Shown here piece after piece: positions 54,513 to 63,445 of a stretch of 64,000 bases of DNA (the first letter of the stretch is position 1; each line of letters begins with the position of its first letter). Source of the DNA: Kineococcus rhizosphaerae (GTDB taxonomy: Bacteria > Actinomycetota > Actinomycetes > Actinomycetales > Kineococcaceae); the NCBI RefSeq assembly GCF_003002055.1, contig NZ_PVZF01000013.1, positions 1-64,000 on the forward strand. The letters run 5' to 3'. The notes under the pieces are model-generated. The model was not told the origin of the DNA and did no database searches. It saw only the letters and a list, made by a program, of their open reading frames with translations. The position numbers and the translations under genes were made by a program.

Positions 54513-56087
54513 TCAGGCCCCGGCCTGCTTCTTGATGCGGTTGGTCAGCTCGGTGACCTGGTTGTAGGTGCTGCGCCGCTCGGCCATCTGCTGCTTGATC
54601 TTGCGCTCGGCGTGCATGACGGTCGTGTGGTCGCGGCCGCCGAAGTGCTGGCCGATCTTCGGCAGCGACAGCTCGGTCAGCTCGCGGCACAGGTACATGG
54701 CGATCTGGCGGGCCGTGACGAGGGTGCGCGAGCGCGACGTCCCGCACAGGTCCTCGAGCGTGACGCTGAAGTACGACGCCGTCTGCCCCATGATCGCCGA
54801 CGCCGTGATCTCCGGCGTCTCGTCGTTGGGGATCAGGTCGTGCAGCACGATCTCGGCCAGGCTCATGTCGACCGGCTGCCGGTTCAGGCTGGCGAACGCC
54901 GTGACGCGGATGAGGGCGCCCTCGAGCTCGCGGATGTTCGAGGAGATCTTCGAGGCGATGTACTCGTTGACGTCGTCCGGGACCTCCAGCCGCTCCCCGA
55001 TGGCCTTCTTGCGCAGGATGGCGATGCGGGTCTCGAGGTCCGGGGGCTGGACGTCGGTGATCAGACCCCACTCGAAGCGGCTGCGCATGCGCTCCTCGAA
55101 GCCCGACAGCTGCTTCGGCGGCAGGTCGGAGGTGATGACGACCTGCTTGCTGGCGTTGTGCAGCGTGTTGAAGGTGTGGAAGAACTCCTCCTGCGTCTGG
55201 ACCTTGTTCGACAGGAACTGGATGTCGTCGATCAGGAGGACGTCGACGTCGCGGTGCCGGCGCTGGAACGCCTGGGCCTTGTCGTCGCGGATGGAGTTGA
55301 TGAAGTCGTTGGTGAACTCCTCGGAGTTCACGTACCGCACCTGCACGCCGGGGTAGAGGTTCTGGGCGTAGTGCCCGATGGCGTGCAGCAGGTGGGTCTT
55401 GCCCAGGCCGGACTCGCCGTAGATGAACAACGGGTTGTAGGCCTTGGCGGGGGCCTCGGCGACGGCGACCGCCGCGGCGTGCGCGAAGCGGTTGCTGGCC
55501 CCGATGACGAAGGACTCGAAGATGTACTTCGGGTTCAGCCGCGAGTTCTCGACCTTGGCGGTGGAACGGCCGCGGGGGGCCTGCCGGCCCGTCCCCGCGC
55601 CGCGGTCCACCTTGTACCCGGTGAACAGCAGGTCGGGGTCGGAGTCGTCCAGCGGCGACTCCTCGTCGAGCTGGTGGGCGTACCCGGCACGCCGGTCGTC
55701 CTGCGCGGGGACCGTGGCCTCGGCGTCCAGCGACGTGGCCGCCGCGACGCGTTCGCGTTCGACGCTCGGGACCCCGTCGGTCCCGGACCGCTCCCCCGTG
55801 CGCTCGGGGGTCAGCACCTGACCGATGGACGGGTCCACCGTCACGGCGAGCCGGATGGCCGAGCCGTAGGCGTCGGACAGCGCCCGGATCAGCGGTTCGC
55901 GGACCTTCTGCTCGATGACCTCCTTGGTGAGGTCGTTCGGCACGGCCAGCAGCGCCGTCCCGTCGAGCAGCCCCAGGGGGCGGGTGAGGCGGACGAAGGC
56001 GCGCTGGTGAGGAGTGATCCCTCCGTCGTCCAGCTGCGCGACCGCGCGCTCCCAGACGCTGGGGAAGTCCCCTCCGTCGGTCTCCAC
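54513..56087 (-). CDS. dnaA: Chromosomal replication initiator DnaA
   Basis: A 524-residue DnaA. Domain I is about 1-85, a long acidic linker about 90-180, the AAA+ domain with Walker A GESGLGKT at 224-231 and Walker [10 protein letters not shown], and domain IV with the DnaA-box-binding signature [15 protein letters not shown]. It binds the boxes in the adjacent oriC and melts the origin. The GTG at 56087 follows GGGAGAGG; the longer frame covers the box-containing promoter region. Confidence 0.97.
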   Translation of the reverse strand: METDGGDFPSVWERAVAQLDDGGITPHQRAFVRLTRPLGLLDGTALLAVPNDLTKEVIEQKVREPLIRALSDAYGSAIRLAVTVDPSIGQVLTPERTGERSGTDGVPSVERERVAAATSLDAEATVPAQDDRRAGYAHQLDEESPLDDSDPDLLFTGYKVDRGAGTGRQAPRGRSTAKVENSRLNPKYIFESFVIGASNRFAHAAAVAVAEAPAKAYNPLFIYGESGLGKTHLLHAIGHYAQNLYPGVQVRYVNSEEFTNDFINSIRDDKAQAFQRRHRDVDVLLIDDIQFLSNKVQTQEEFFHTFNTLHNASKQVVITSDLPPKQLSGFEERMRSRFEWGLITDVQPPDLETRIAILRKKAIGERLEVPDDVNEYIASKISSNIRELEGALIRVTAFASLNRQPVDMSLAEIVLHDLIPNDETPEITASAIMGQTASYFSVTLEDLCGTSRSRTLVTARQIAMYLCRELTELSLPKIGQHFGGRDHTTVMHAERKIKQQMAERRSTYNQVTELTNRIKKQAGA

Positions 56088-56613
56088 TCGAGCCCTCTCC
56101 CGTCGTACCGGATCCGTTCGACGGGTGCTCGTCCACACCCCTGTCCACAACTGTGCATGACGGCGGGGTGCGACGAACGGCCCGCCGCAGGCACCTCGAT
56201 CGGGATGCGGGCGTCGGCACGTCGAGGCGGACGGTAACAACGTCGACGGCCACCGTTCAAGTGCCGTCTCCCCCGTCGCCGCCCGCTGGACGTCCCGACC
56301 GCGCCGTGACCTCCCCCACCCCCTCCGGGTGGCGTCGGGCCCGGCCCGTCGAGGACCTCGCCCGGCGGGTCGTGCCCGCCGGACCTGAGGAGGAACGGTA
56401 CCTTCCCGGCATCACCCGGACGGTCTCCGCGAGCACCCTGTGGACGACGGGCCGCGAGTCGTCCCCGCGCGCTTTGACCCGGGCGCGCAACGCCCCGTAC
56501 TCTGCTGGGGATTGTGCTCCGCACCGCCGCCGGTTCGCTCAGTGCTTCTCGCTCAGCGATCCGCGTCGGCATCCCGGCGGGGCCCCGCCCGCACGAGTCC
56601 CAGGAGCAACGCC
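56088..56613. other. dnaA-rpmH divergent promoter region with DnaA boxes
   Basis: A 526-base divergent intergenic region. It contains CGTCCACAC and CTGTCCACA (56130-56149) and CTGTGGACG (56439-56447), boxes through which DnaA may autoregulate, and a sigma-70-like promoter for rpmH. No gene is supported in the remainder. Confidence 0.7.
56474..56503 (+). promoter_or_regulatory. rpmH-rnpA promoter
   Basis: TTGACC, 18-base spacer, TACTCT, located 111-140 bases before the rpmH start. Both hexamers are close to the housekeeping sigma consensus. Confidence 0.6.
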
Positions 56614-56751
56614 GTGAGCAAGCGCACTTTCCAGCCGAACAACCGTCGTCGCGCCAAGGTGCACGGCTTCCGTCTGCGCATGCGCACCCGCGCCGGCCGC
56701 GCCATCCTCTCGGCGCGTCGCGCCAAGGGCCGCGCGGCGATCTCCGCCTGA
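56614..56751 (+). CDS. rpmH: 50S ribosomal protein L34
   Basis: A 45-residue, highly basic protein with the universal L34 sequence pattern ([21 protein letters not shown], then [16 protein letters not shown]). GTG start with AGGAG 7 bases upstream. First gene of the rpmH-rnpA-yidD-yidC block. Confidence 0.97.
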   Translation: MSKRTFQPNNRRRAKVHGFRLRMRTRAGRAILSARRAKGRAAISA

Positions 56752-56770
56752 CCTCCCCCACCACCCCCGC

Positions 56771-57124
56771 GTGCTTGCTGCGGAGCACCGCCTTCGCCAT
56801 CGGGACGACTTCACGGTCGCTCTGAGGAACGGTCGGCGCGCGGGGACCCACCGCCTGGTCCTGCACTGGGCGGCCACCGACGCAGCCCACCCCACGCGGG
56901 TGGGCTTCGTCGTGTCCAAGGCGGTCGGCGGCTCGGTCGTCCGGCACCGCACGCAACGGCGGTTGCGGCACCTGGCCTCGGCCCGTCTGCCGGTCCTGCC
57001 GGCCACGGGGGGGCTGCTCGTCGTGCGGGCGCTCCCGTCCGCGGGCGGTGCGACGTCCGCGGAGCTGGCGGTCGACGTCGACCGTGGGCTGCGTCGCCTG
57101 GGTCTGGGAGCCCAGAACCCGTGA
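56771..57124 (+). CDS. rnpA: Ribonuclease P protein component
   Basis: A 117-residue basic protein. [20 protein letters not shown] starts the domain, and [25 protein letters not shown] is the RNA-binding region; the RHR variant of the bacterial RNR motif is usual in actinobacteria. With the catalytic RNA it matures tRNA 5' ends. GTG start at 56771; its stop overlaps the yidD start by 4 bases. Confidence 0.95.
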   Translation: MLAAEHRLRHRDDFTVALRNGRRAGTHRLVLHWAATDAAHPTRVGFVVSKAVGGSVVRHRTQRRLRHLASARLPVLPATGGLLVVRALPSAGGATSAELAVDVDRGLRRLGLGAQNP

Positions 57125-57396
57125 CCGGACGCAGGTGGTGGCACCCGCTGCGCTGGCCGGCTCTGCTCCTGGTCCTGCTCGTGCGGGCCTACCAGCTGCT
57201 CGTGTCGCCCGTCCTGGGCCCCACCTGCCGCTTCTACCCCTCCTGCTCCGCGTACGCCGTGGAGGCGCTGCGCACCCGCGGGGCGGTCGTCGGCACCTGG
57301 TTGACCGTCCGGCGCCTGCTCCGCTGCCACCCGTGGAACCCTGGTGGGGTGGACCCCGTTCCGCCGAAGGGCCACTCGCGGGTGAAGGCCCCGTGA
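57121..57396 (+). CDS. yidD: Membrane protein insertion efficiency factor YidD
   Basis: A 91-residue protein with the conserved [27 protein letters not shown] block (three Cys) and [17 protein letters not shown]. An amphipathic/hydrophobic N-terminal helix probably contacts the membrane. It aids YidC-dependent insertion. The GTG start overlaps rnpA. Confidence 0.96.
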   Translation: MTGRRWWHPLRWPALLLVLLVRAYQLLVSPVLGPTCRFYPSCSAYAVEALRTRGAVVGTWLTVRRLLRCHPWNPGGVDPVPPKGHSRVKAP

Positions 57397-57427
57397 GCCC
57401 GAACCCTGTGAGAGGACAAACCGCCCG

Positions 57428-58438
57428 ATGATCGACTTCTTCTACTCCCTGCTCCATCCGATCCAGTGGGTGGTCGCGTGGATCATGGTGCGGTTCCACG
57501 ACCTGTTCACGCTGCTCGGGTTCAACCCGGCCGGCGGCGCCGCCTGGTCCCTGTCGATCGTCGGCCTTGTGGTCGTGATCCGCATCCTGCTGATCCCGCT
57601 GTTCGTCAAGCAGATCAAGGCCATGCGCGGGATGCAGGTCATCCAGCCGGAGATGCGCAAGATCCAGGCCAAGTACAAGGGCAAGAACGATCCTGCGAGC
57701 CGTCAGGCCATGCAGCAGGAGATGATGGCCCTCTACCGGTCCTCGGGGACGAACCCGATGGCCAGCTGCCTGCCGATCCTGCTCCAGTCGCCGATCTTCA
57801 TCGCCCTGTTCCACACGCTGAACGGCATCGGTCAGGGCAAGACCATCGGGCCGCTGGACCAGACGCTGGTCGACCAGGCCGACAAGGCCACGATCTTCGG
57901 TGCGCAGCTGTCCGACGTCTTCATGAAGTCGTGGAGCTCGGGCAACTGGAACGCCATCGTCCTGACCGCAGTGATGATCGTTCTCATGTCTGCGTCGCAG
58001 TTCATCACGCAGAAGCAGCTGATGGCCAAGAACACCTCGTCGGCCTCGATGGAGGGCAACCCCTTCGCGCAGCAGCAGAAGCTGATGCTCTACGTGCTGC
58101 CGATCATCTTCGCCGTCTCCGGCGTCAACTTCCCGATCGGTGTCCTCCTCTACTGGCTCACGACGAACGTGTGGTCGATGGGGCAGCAGTTCTTCGTCAT
58201 CCGCCGCATGCCCAACCCGGGCTCCCTGGCCGAGAAGGAGCTGGAGGAGCGCCGCGCTCGCCGGGCGGCCCGTCGTGGCCAGGTGCTCAGCACCGACCCC
58301 GCCGCGGGCAGCACGACCACCGCTGAGCACACCACCACGGCACCGGCGCGTCGTCAGCGTCAGCAGCCCAAGCGCGGCAACAGCCGCGAACAGCGCCGTC
58401 CGGGAGGCTCGCGGTCGAGCCAGGGCCCGAACCGCTGA
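57428..58438 (+). CDS. yidC: Membrane protein insertase YidC
   Basis: A 336-residue Oxa1-type insertase with five membrane helices. Helix 1 region HPIQWVVAWIMVRFHDLF, a cytoplasmic hairpin (RGMQVIQPEMRKIQAKYKG), and GTNPMASCLPILLQSPIFIALFHTL are typical. A long basic, disordered C-terminal tail (about 60 residues, RRQRQQPKRGN) probably contacts ribosomes. Gram-positive type, without the large periplasmic domain. Confidence 0.96.
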   Translation: MIDFFYSLLHPIQWVVAWIMVRFHDLFTLLGFNPAGGAAWSLSIVGLVVVIRILLIPLFVKQIKAMRGMQVIQPEMRKIQAKYKGKNDPASRQAMQQEMMALYRSSGTNPMASCLPILLQSPIFIALFHTLNGIGQGKTIGPLDQTLVDQADKATIFGAQLSDVFMKSWSSGNWNAIVLTAVMIVLMSASQFITQKQLMAKNTSSASMEGNPFAQQQKLMLYVLPIIFAVSGVNFPIGVLLYWLTTNVWSMGQQFFVIRRMPNPGSLAEKELEERRARRAARRGQVLSTDPAAGSTTTAEHTTTAPARRQRQQPKRGNSREQRRPGGSRSSQGPNR

Positions 58439-58479
58439 CCACCAGACCAGCTCCACAGCCACACCAGCCAGGAGGACGT

Positions 58480-59085
58480 GTGAACGACACGACGGAAACG
58501 GTCGAGTCGACCCCGGTGGACGAGACCGCCGACGCCGCGCCCGCGGAGGAGCCCCGCCGCAAGGGCTCCGCGAAGAGCCGCCTCGAGGAGGAGGGCGACA
58601 TCGCCGCCGACTACCTCGAGGAACTCCTCGACATCATCGACCTCGACGGCGACATCGACATCGACATCGAGAACGGCCGCGCGTCGGTCGCGATCGTCGC
58701 CGACGAGGCGGGCACCCCCGCCCTGTCGCGCCTGGTCGGGCCCGGCGGAGAAGTCCTCGAGGCCCTCCAGGAGCTGACGCGGCTGGCCGTGCAGGCGCAA
58801 ACCGGTGACCGGACGCGTCTGATGCTGGACGTCGCTGGGCACCGCTCGACCAAGCGCGGCTCGCTCGTCCGTCTCGCCAATGAGGTCGTCGCGCGCGTCA
58901 AGGCGAGCGGTACCGCGGAACGCCTCGACCCGATGCCGGCCTTCGAGCGCAAGGTCGTCCACGATGCGGTGGCCGCCGCCGGTCTGGGCAGCGAGTCCGA
59001 GGGTGAGGAACCCAAGCGCCGCGTGGTCGTCCTGCCGACGGCCGCCGTCTCCGACGACGAGGGTGCACAGGCCGAGAACGAGTGA
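58480..59085 (+). CDS. khpB: KhpB/Jag-type KH-R3H RNA-binding protein
   Basis: A 201-residue protein with an acidic N-terminus, a KH domain (ALSRLVGPGGEVLEALQELTRL, GxxG-like loop), and an R3H domain (VARVKASGTAERLDPMPAFERKVVHDAV). The Jag_N domain is absent. It belongs to the conserved yidC-khpB-rsmG order and, in characterised bacteria, pairs with KhpA to bind RNAs linked to growth and division. The GTG start follows AGGAGG. Confidence 0.93.
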   Translation: MNDTTETVESTPVDETADAAPAEEPRRKGSAKSRLEEEGDIAADYLEELLDIIDLDGDIDIDIENGRASVAIVADEAGTPALSRLVGPGGEVLEALQELTRLAVQAQTGDRTRLMLDVAGHRSTKRGSLVRLANEVVARVKASGTAERLDPMPAFERKVVHDAVAAAGLGSESEGEEPKRRVVVLPTAAVSDDEGAQAENE

Positions 59086-59119
59086 GTTGACTCCTGCACC
59101 CGGCCGATAGGCTGGCCGC

Positions 59120-59887
59120 GTGTCGGATGAAGTGCCTGAGGGCGGTGGTGTTCCACGTGAAACACCACCGCCCTTCGTCGTTCCCGGGGACCCTGCAGAG
59201 GTCCCTCTCGAAGAGATCACCCGCGTGTTCGGGGATCGCGCGGCCAAGGCGGAGGCCTACCGCGACCTGCTCGCCAGTGCTGGCGTCGAGCGGGGATTGA
59301 TCGGTCCGCGGGAGGTGCCGCGACTCTGGGACCGTCACGTGCTGAACTGCGCCTACCTCGGTGAGGTCATCGAGAAGGGGGCCTCGGTCATCGACATCGG
59401 CTCGGGTGCCGGCCTCCCGGGGATCCCCCTGGCTCTCGCACGTCCCGACGTCCAGGTGCGGCTCGTCGAACCGCTGGAACGTCGCTACACGTTCCTCCGC
59501 GAAGCCATCACCGAACTGGACCTCCGAGACCAGGTCGCCGTCGCGCGCGGACGCGCCGAGGACGTGCGGGGGGAGTTCTCCGCCTCCGTGGTCACGGCTC
59601 GGGCTGTAGCACCCCTGGCGACGCTCTACGGCTGGGCGCTGCCGCTCGTGGTGACCGGAGGTCACCTCATCGCTATCAAGGGGCGGAGCGCCTCCGACGA
59701 GATCGCCGCCGCAGCGGAGACACTGCAGGCGATGGGCATCACCGAGGCCCCCGAGGTGCTCCGGGTCGGTCCGGACGAGGAGTCAGGGACGACGGTGGTC
59801 CGAGTCGCCCGTGGGCACGGTGCTCTGCGTTCGGCTGCGGCACCCGCCGCTCTCAAGCGCCGTCCGCCGCGCAGTCGGCGTCGTTGA
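59120..59887 (+). CDS. rsmG: 16S rRNA (guanine-N7) methyltransferase RsmG
   Basis: A 255-residue SAM-dependent methyltransferase. VIDIGSGAGLPGIPLALARP is the SAM motif I, VEPLERRYTFLREA motif II, and VVTARAVAPLATLYGWALPL later. It methylates G527 of 16S rRNA. A parS site lies in its first codons, encoding VPRET, within a large palindrome. The basic C-terminal tail (RRPPRSRRR) ends just before parA. Confidence 0.95.
   Translation: MSDEVPEGGGVPRETPPPFVVPGDPAEVPLEEITRVFGDRAAKAEAYRDLLASAGVERGLIGPREVPRLWDRHVLNCAYLGEVIEKGASVIDIGSGAGLPGIPLALARPDVQVRLVEPLERRYTFLREAITELDLRDQVAVARGRAEDVRGEFSASVVTARAVAPLATLYGWALPLVVTGGHLIAIKGRSASDEIAAAAETLQAMGITEAPEVLRVGPDEESGTTVVRVARGHGALRSAAAPAALKRRPPRSRRR
59140..59173. 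promoter_or_regulatory. parS site inside a 34-base near-perfect palindrome
   Basis: The 14-base parS GTTCCACGTGAAAC (59150-59163) is centred in a 34-base palindrome, GGGCGGTGGTGTT...AACACCACCGCCC, broken only at one base pair flanking the central CACGTG. It lies in the 5' codons of rsmG. The extended symmetry could also fold as an RNA hairpin near the start codon. Confidence 0.85.
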
Positions 59888-59908
59888 TCGATGGAAAGGG
59901 AACGAAGC

Positions 59909-61327
59909 GTGACACAGCTGGGCTGGTTCGGTCGCTCGACCTCGAGGGACCACGGACAGCTGGGGTGGCTCTCGACCCACTCCACCAAGGTTCCACGTGA
60001 AACAGAGGCCGAGTCGGCCGTTGATGTTCCACGTGAAACGGTGACCGAGGTTGACGTCATCGTTCCACGTGAAACCGTCGTCGCGGAGCCGGTCGCGGAG
60101 CCGGTCGCGGAGCCGGTCGCGGAGCCGGTCGCGGAGCCGGTCGCGGAGCCCGTCGCGGAGCCCGTCGCGGAGCCCGTCGCGGAGCCCGTCGCGGAGCCCG
60201 TCGCGGAGCCCGTCGCGGAGCCCGTCGCCACGAACAAAGCAGATGTTCCACGTGAAACGCTCGCTCCGGTCCTGCCGTTGAGAGACGTTTCACGGGACTC
60301 CACGCCCGAGTTCCCGGATGACCTGTTCTCCGACGAGGACGAGGCGCAGGCCCCCGTTCCACGTGAAACACCCGCGGTGCGGGTCAACGAGCGCTTCCCG
60401 CGTCCGACCCAGACGCGCATCATGACGATCGCCAACCAGAAGGGTGGCGTCGGGAAGACGACGACAGCCGTCAACCTGGCGTCGGCGTTGTCAGCGGCTG
60501 GGCTCAAGGTCCTCGTCCTCGACCTGGACCCGCAGGGGAACGCGTCGACTGCCCTGGGCATCGACCACCACTCGGGCGTCGCGGGGATGTACGAGGTGCT
60601 CGTCGAGGGCAAACCGCTGGAGGACGTCGTCCAGAAGTGCGAGGAGGCGCCGGACCTCTGGTGCGCCCCGGCGACGGTGGACCTCGCCGGCGCGGAGATC
60701 GAGCTGGTCTCGATGGTCGCGCGGGAGTCCCGCTTGCAGCGCGCGGTGGCCAAGTACTTCAAGGCGCTGAAGCAGGCCGGGGAGCGTCGCGTGGACTACG
60801 TCCTCATCGACTGCCCGCCCAGCCTGGGCCTGTTGACCATCAACGCCTTCGTCGCGGCACCCGAAGTCCTCATCCCCATCCAGTGCGAGTACTACGCCCT
60901 GGAGGGGTTGAGCCAGCTGCTGGCCAACATCGAGCTCATCCAGGAGCACCTGAACCCGGACCTCGCGGTCACGACGATCCTGCTGACCATGTACGACGGC
61001 CGGACGCGCCTCGCGGCGCAGGTCGTGGAGGAGGTCCGCCACCACTTCGGCGAGCAGGTCCTGCGGTCCCTGGTCCCCCGGTCGGTGCGCATCTCGGAGG
61101 CACCGAGCCACGGCCAGACGGTCATGGCCTACGACCCGCTGTCCTCCGGGGCCCTCGCGTACCTGGAAGCGGCGCGCGAGATGGCTCAGCGTGGCGTCCA
61201 CGAGGACGCGCAACCCGAGGGGGATCCTGACGTGGGCGCACCGCCCGCGGCGCCGGATCCGTGGGCTCGGTGGACGGACGGCCTGGCGACACGGCGCGGG
61301 AGCGCGTCGAAGGAGGGTGGAGCGTGA
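59909..61327 (+). CDS. parA: Chromosome partitioning ATPase ParA with repeat-containing N-terminal extension
   Basis: About 472 residues from the GTG at 59909 (AAGGGA upstream); an ATG at 59891 is an alternative adding six residues. The ParA core starts near residue 170: deviant Walker A KGGVGKTT at 178-185, [13 protein letters not shown], and [18 protein letters not shown]. The first ~165 residues are a disordered acidic extension containing five VPRET segments, each encoded by a parS site, and 12 tandem VAEP units (60080-60223). The core moves ParB-parS complexes on the nucleoid. Its stop overlaps parB by 4 bases. The extension's effect is unknown. Confidence 0.95.
   Translation: MTQLGWFGRSTSRDHGQLGWLSTHSTKVPRETEAESAVDVPRETVTEVDVIVPRETVVAEPVAEPVAEPVAEPVAEPVAEPVAEPVAEPVAEPVAEPVAEPVAEPVATNKADVPRETLAPVLPLRDVSRDSTPEFPDDLFSDEDEAQAPVPRETPAVRVNERFPRPTQTRIMTIANQKGGVGKTTTAVNLASALSAAGLKVLVLDLDPQGNASTALGIDHHSGVAGMYEVLVEGKPLEDVVQKCEEAPDLWCAPATVDLAGAEIELVSMVARESRLQRAVAKYFKALKQAGERRVDYVLIDCPPSLGLLTINAFVAAPEVLIPIQCEYYALEGLSQLLANIELIQEHLNPDLAVTTILLTMYDGRTRLAAQVVEEVRHHFGEQVLRSLVPRSVRISEAPSHGQTVMAYDPLSSGALAYLEAAREMAQRGVHEDAQPEGDPDVGAPPAAPDPWARWTDGLATRRGSASKEGGA
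59990..60003. promoter_or_regulatory. parS site 1 in parA
   Basis: GTTCCACGTGAAAC; in frame with parA, encoding VPRET. First of three sites at exact 36-base intervals. Confidence 0.9.
60026..60039. promoter_or_regulatory. parS site 2 in parA
   Basis: Identical site 36 bases after the first, same orientation and reading frame, preceded by GAT. Confidence 0.9.
60062..60075. promoter_or_regulatory. parS site 3 in parA
   Basis: Identical site 36 bases after the second; it ends four bases before the VAEP tandem repeat. Confidence 0.9.
60080..60223 (+). repeat. 12-unit tandem repeat of a 12-base element (VAEP) in parA
   Basis: GTCGCGGAGCCG/C repeated 12 times (144 bases) without interruption. 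Units 1-5 end in CCG and units 6-12 in CCC, a sharp switch suggesting block expansion. It codes for Val-Ala-Glu-Pro repeats in the linker between parS sites 3 and 4. Copy number is expected to vary between strains. Confidence 0.97.
60245..60258. promoter_or_regulatory. parS site 4 in parA
   Basis: GTTCCACGTGAAAC just after the VAEP repeat, in frame as VPRET. A degenerate, reverse-oriented half-match (GTTTCACGGGA, from 60287) lies 29 bases further on. Confidence 0.9.
60356..60369. promoter_or_regulatory. parS site 5 in parA
   Basis: The last identical site, in frame as VPRET, about 70 bases before the start of the conserved ATPase core. Confidence 0.9.
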
Positions 61328-62490
61328 GCGACAAGCGACGGGGTCTCGGACGTGGTCTGGGTGCCCTGATCCCCAGCGGAGGGGCGACCACCACGGCGAA
61401 CCGGCCCGGTTCGGCGACCACCTCGGTCCCCCCGGCCATGCGTCCGGCGAGCCGCCCGGTCGATCTGTTCTTCGACCAGCGTCCGCTGCCGGTCGAGGAG
61501 GAGGACGTCCACGACGGTCACCCCGCTGACCTCAGCGTCGTCACCACCGACGAGACGCCCCAGGAGGCTCCTGAGGGGGTCTCCGAGACGCCCAGGGACC
61601 CGGAGAACGCCGGAGGTCCTGCCGCCCCGTCAGAGACCCCTCAGGGGTCGACGGTGGACGACCTCGTCGACGTCCCGGGTGCCCGCTTCGCGGAGATCCC
61701 GGTCACCTCGATCACGCCGAACCCGCGCCAGCCGCGGACGGTGTTCGACGAGGACGACCTGGCCGAGCTGGTCCACTCGATCCGCGAGATCGGGGTGCTG
61801 CAGCCCATCGTGGTCCGCCCGATCGCGGCCGCCGAGGACGGCGGCGCGCGCTACGAGCTCGTCATGGGGGAGCGGCGGTGGCGGGCCTCCACGGAAGCCG
61901 GTCTGGACACGATCCCCGCGATCGTCCGGGACACCGCCGACGACGACCTGCTGCGCGACGCGCTGCTGGAGAACCTGCACCGCAGTCAGCTGAACCCGCT
62001 CGAGGAGGCGGCGGCCTACCAGCAGCTCTTGGAGGACTTCGGCTGCACGCACGAGGAGCTGGCGTCCCGCATCGGCCGGTCGCGGCCGCAGATCAGCAAC
62101 ACCCTGCGCCTCATGAAGCTGCCACCGCTCGTGCAGCGTCGCGTCGCCGCCGGGGTCATCAGCGCGGGGCACGCCCGGGCGCTGCTGTCCCTGGAGGACG
62201 GTGCGGCCATGGAGCGGCTCGCGCAGCGCGTCGTGGCCGAAGGGCTGTCGGTCCGCGCCGTCGAGGAGATGATCGCCCTCGGCGACGCCGACCACACCCC
62301 GCGCCGGCGCGCCGCGGCCGAGCCGCAGCCGGGGCTGGACGCGCGGGCCACGATGCTCGCCGACCGGCTCGACACCCGCGTGAAGATCTCGATGGGTCGC
62401 ACCCGGGGCCGGCTGACCGTGGACTTCGCCGGCGAGGAGGACCTGGACCGGATCCTTGCCCTCCTCGGCGCGACGAACCAGCCGGGCTGA
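61324..62490 (+). CDS. parB: Chromosome partitioning protein ParB
   Basis: A 388-residue CTPase clamp. The N-terminal [14 protein letters not shown] (4-17) is the ParA-activating peptide, followed by a disordered linker to about 115. The CTP-binding domain has [21 protein letters not shown] and GERRWRAS at 182-189. The HTH ([22 protein letters not shown]) recognises parS. The C-terminal dimer domain ends [12 protein letters not shown] start overlapping parA. It should bind the parS sites in parA, rsmG and gyrB-gyrA. Confidence 0.97.
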   Translation: MSDKRRGLGRGLGALIPSGGATTTANRPGSATTSVPPAMRPASRPVDLFFDQRPLPVEEEDVHDGHPADLSVVTTDETPQEAPEGVSETPRDPENAGGPAAPSETPQGSTVDDLVDVPGARFAEIPVTSITPNPRQPRTVFDEDDLAELVHSIREIGVLQPIVVRPIAAAEDGGARYELVMGERRWRASTEAGLDTIPAIVRDTADDDLLRDALLENLHRSQLNPLEEAAAYQQLLEDFGCTHEELASRIGRSRPQISNTLRLMKLPPLVQRRVAAGVISAGHARALLSLEDGAAMERLAQRVVAEGLSVRAVEEMIALGDADHTPRRRAAAEPQPGLDARATMLADRLDTRVKISMGRTRGRLTVDFAGEEDLDRILALLGATNQPG

Positions 62491-62491
62491 G

Positions 62492-63445
62492 TCAGCCCAG
62501 GACGCTCTCGACGATCCCGCGGTACAGGACGTCGAGAGCGATCCCGGCCGCCTCGGCGGCCTGGGGGAGCAGGGACGTCTCGGTCATCCCGGGGGCCGCG
62601 TTGGCCTCCAGGAAGACCGGGTCCCCCGCGTCGGTGACGATGAAGTCGACGCGGGACAGGTGCCGCAGCCCGAGCGCCTCGTGCACCCCGCGCGCCGCTT
62701 TCGCCACCCGCTCGGCCACGTCGTCGGGCAGCCGGGCCGGGGCGAAGAACTCGGTCGCACCGGCGGTGTAGCGGGCCGCGTAGTCGTAGGACCCGCCGTC
62801 GGCGACGATCTCGACGGCGGGCAGCACCTGCACCGTGCCGCCGGTCTCCACGACCGAGACCGCCACCTCCGTCCCGGGCACGAACTGCTGCACGAGGGCC
62901 GTGTCGCCGTAGGCGAAGGCGTCGACGACGGCCCGGGCGAGGTCGCGCGTCTCGCCGACGACGGCGACCCCCAGCGCGGAGCCGCCGCGGCTGGGCTTCA
63001 CGACGAGCGGGAACCCGGCCCAGTCGGCCGCCGCGGCGAGGACCGGCTGCGCCCCGAGGTCGCGGAAGGTCGCCTGCGGCAGCGCGATCGACGCTGGGAC
63101 GGAGATCCCGGCCGCCGCCACGAGGGACTGGGCGATGGGCTTGTCCCAGGCCAGCCGGCACGCCGCCGGCCGGGAGCCCACGTACGGCAGTCCCAGGACC
63201 TCCAGGACGTCCCGCAGGGCCCCGTCCTCCCCGATCGCGCCGTGCAGCACCGGCCACACCACGTCCGGGCGGTCGGCGGCCAACCGGGGCAGCAGGTGGG
63301 CGTCGGCGTCGAGGACGTCCACGTCGAACCCGGAGGTGCGCAGGGCCTCGGCGACCCGGCGCCCCGACCGCAGCGAGACGTCGCGTTCGTGGGAGAGTCC
63401 GCCGGCGAGGACGGTGACGGTCGTGGGTTCGGGGTGGTCGCTCAT
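62492..63445 (-). CDS. ddl: D-alanine--D-alanine ligase
   Basis: A 317-residue ATP-grasp enzyme. VLAGGLSHERDVSLRSGRRV is the N-terminal signature, HGAIGEDGALRDVLEVLGLPYVGS the next, PLVVKPSRGGSALGVAVV the ATP-binding loop, and DPVFLEANAAPGMTETSLLP the metal and substrate site. It makes the D-Ala-D-Ala dipeptide for peptidoglycan. The ATG overlaps the aminotransferase stop by 3 bases; one base separates its stop from that of parB. Confidence 0.95.
   Translation of the reverse strand: MSDHPEPTTVTVLAGGLSHERDVSLRSGRRVAEALRTSGFDVDVLDADAHLLPRLAADRPDVVWPVLHGAIGEDGALRDVLEVLGLPYVGSRPAACRLAWDKPIAQSLVAAAGISVPASIALPQATFRDLGAQPVLAAAADWAGFPLVVKPSRGGSALGVAVVGETRDLARAVVDAFAYGDTALVQQFVPGTEVAVSVVETGGTVQVLPAVEIVADGGSYDYAARYTAGATEFFAPARLPDDVAERVAKAARGVHEALGLRHLSRVDFIVTDAGDPVFLEANAAPGMTETSLLPQAAEAAGIALDVLYRGIVESVLG

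Noticed and set aside
56936..56980. RHR instead of RNR in the RNase P protein
   Set aside because: Actinobacterial RnpA proteins, including the mycobacterial one, commonly carry this variant.
60080..60223. Regular repeats considered as a CRISPR array
   Set aside because: The units are 12 bases, contiguous and without spacers, and code in frame for VAEP.
60051..60281. A Ser/Arg-repeat ([12 protein letters not shown]) open frame overlapping the parA repeats
   Set aside because: It is an out-of-frame reading of the VAEP repeat and parS sites; the parA frame continues into a proper ATPase.
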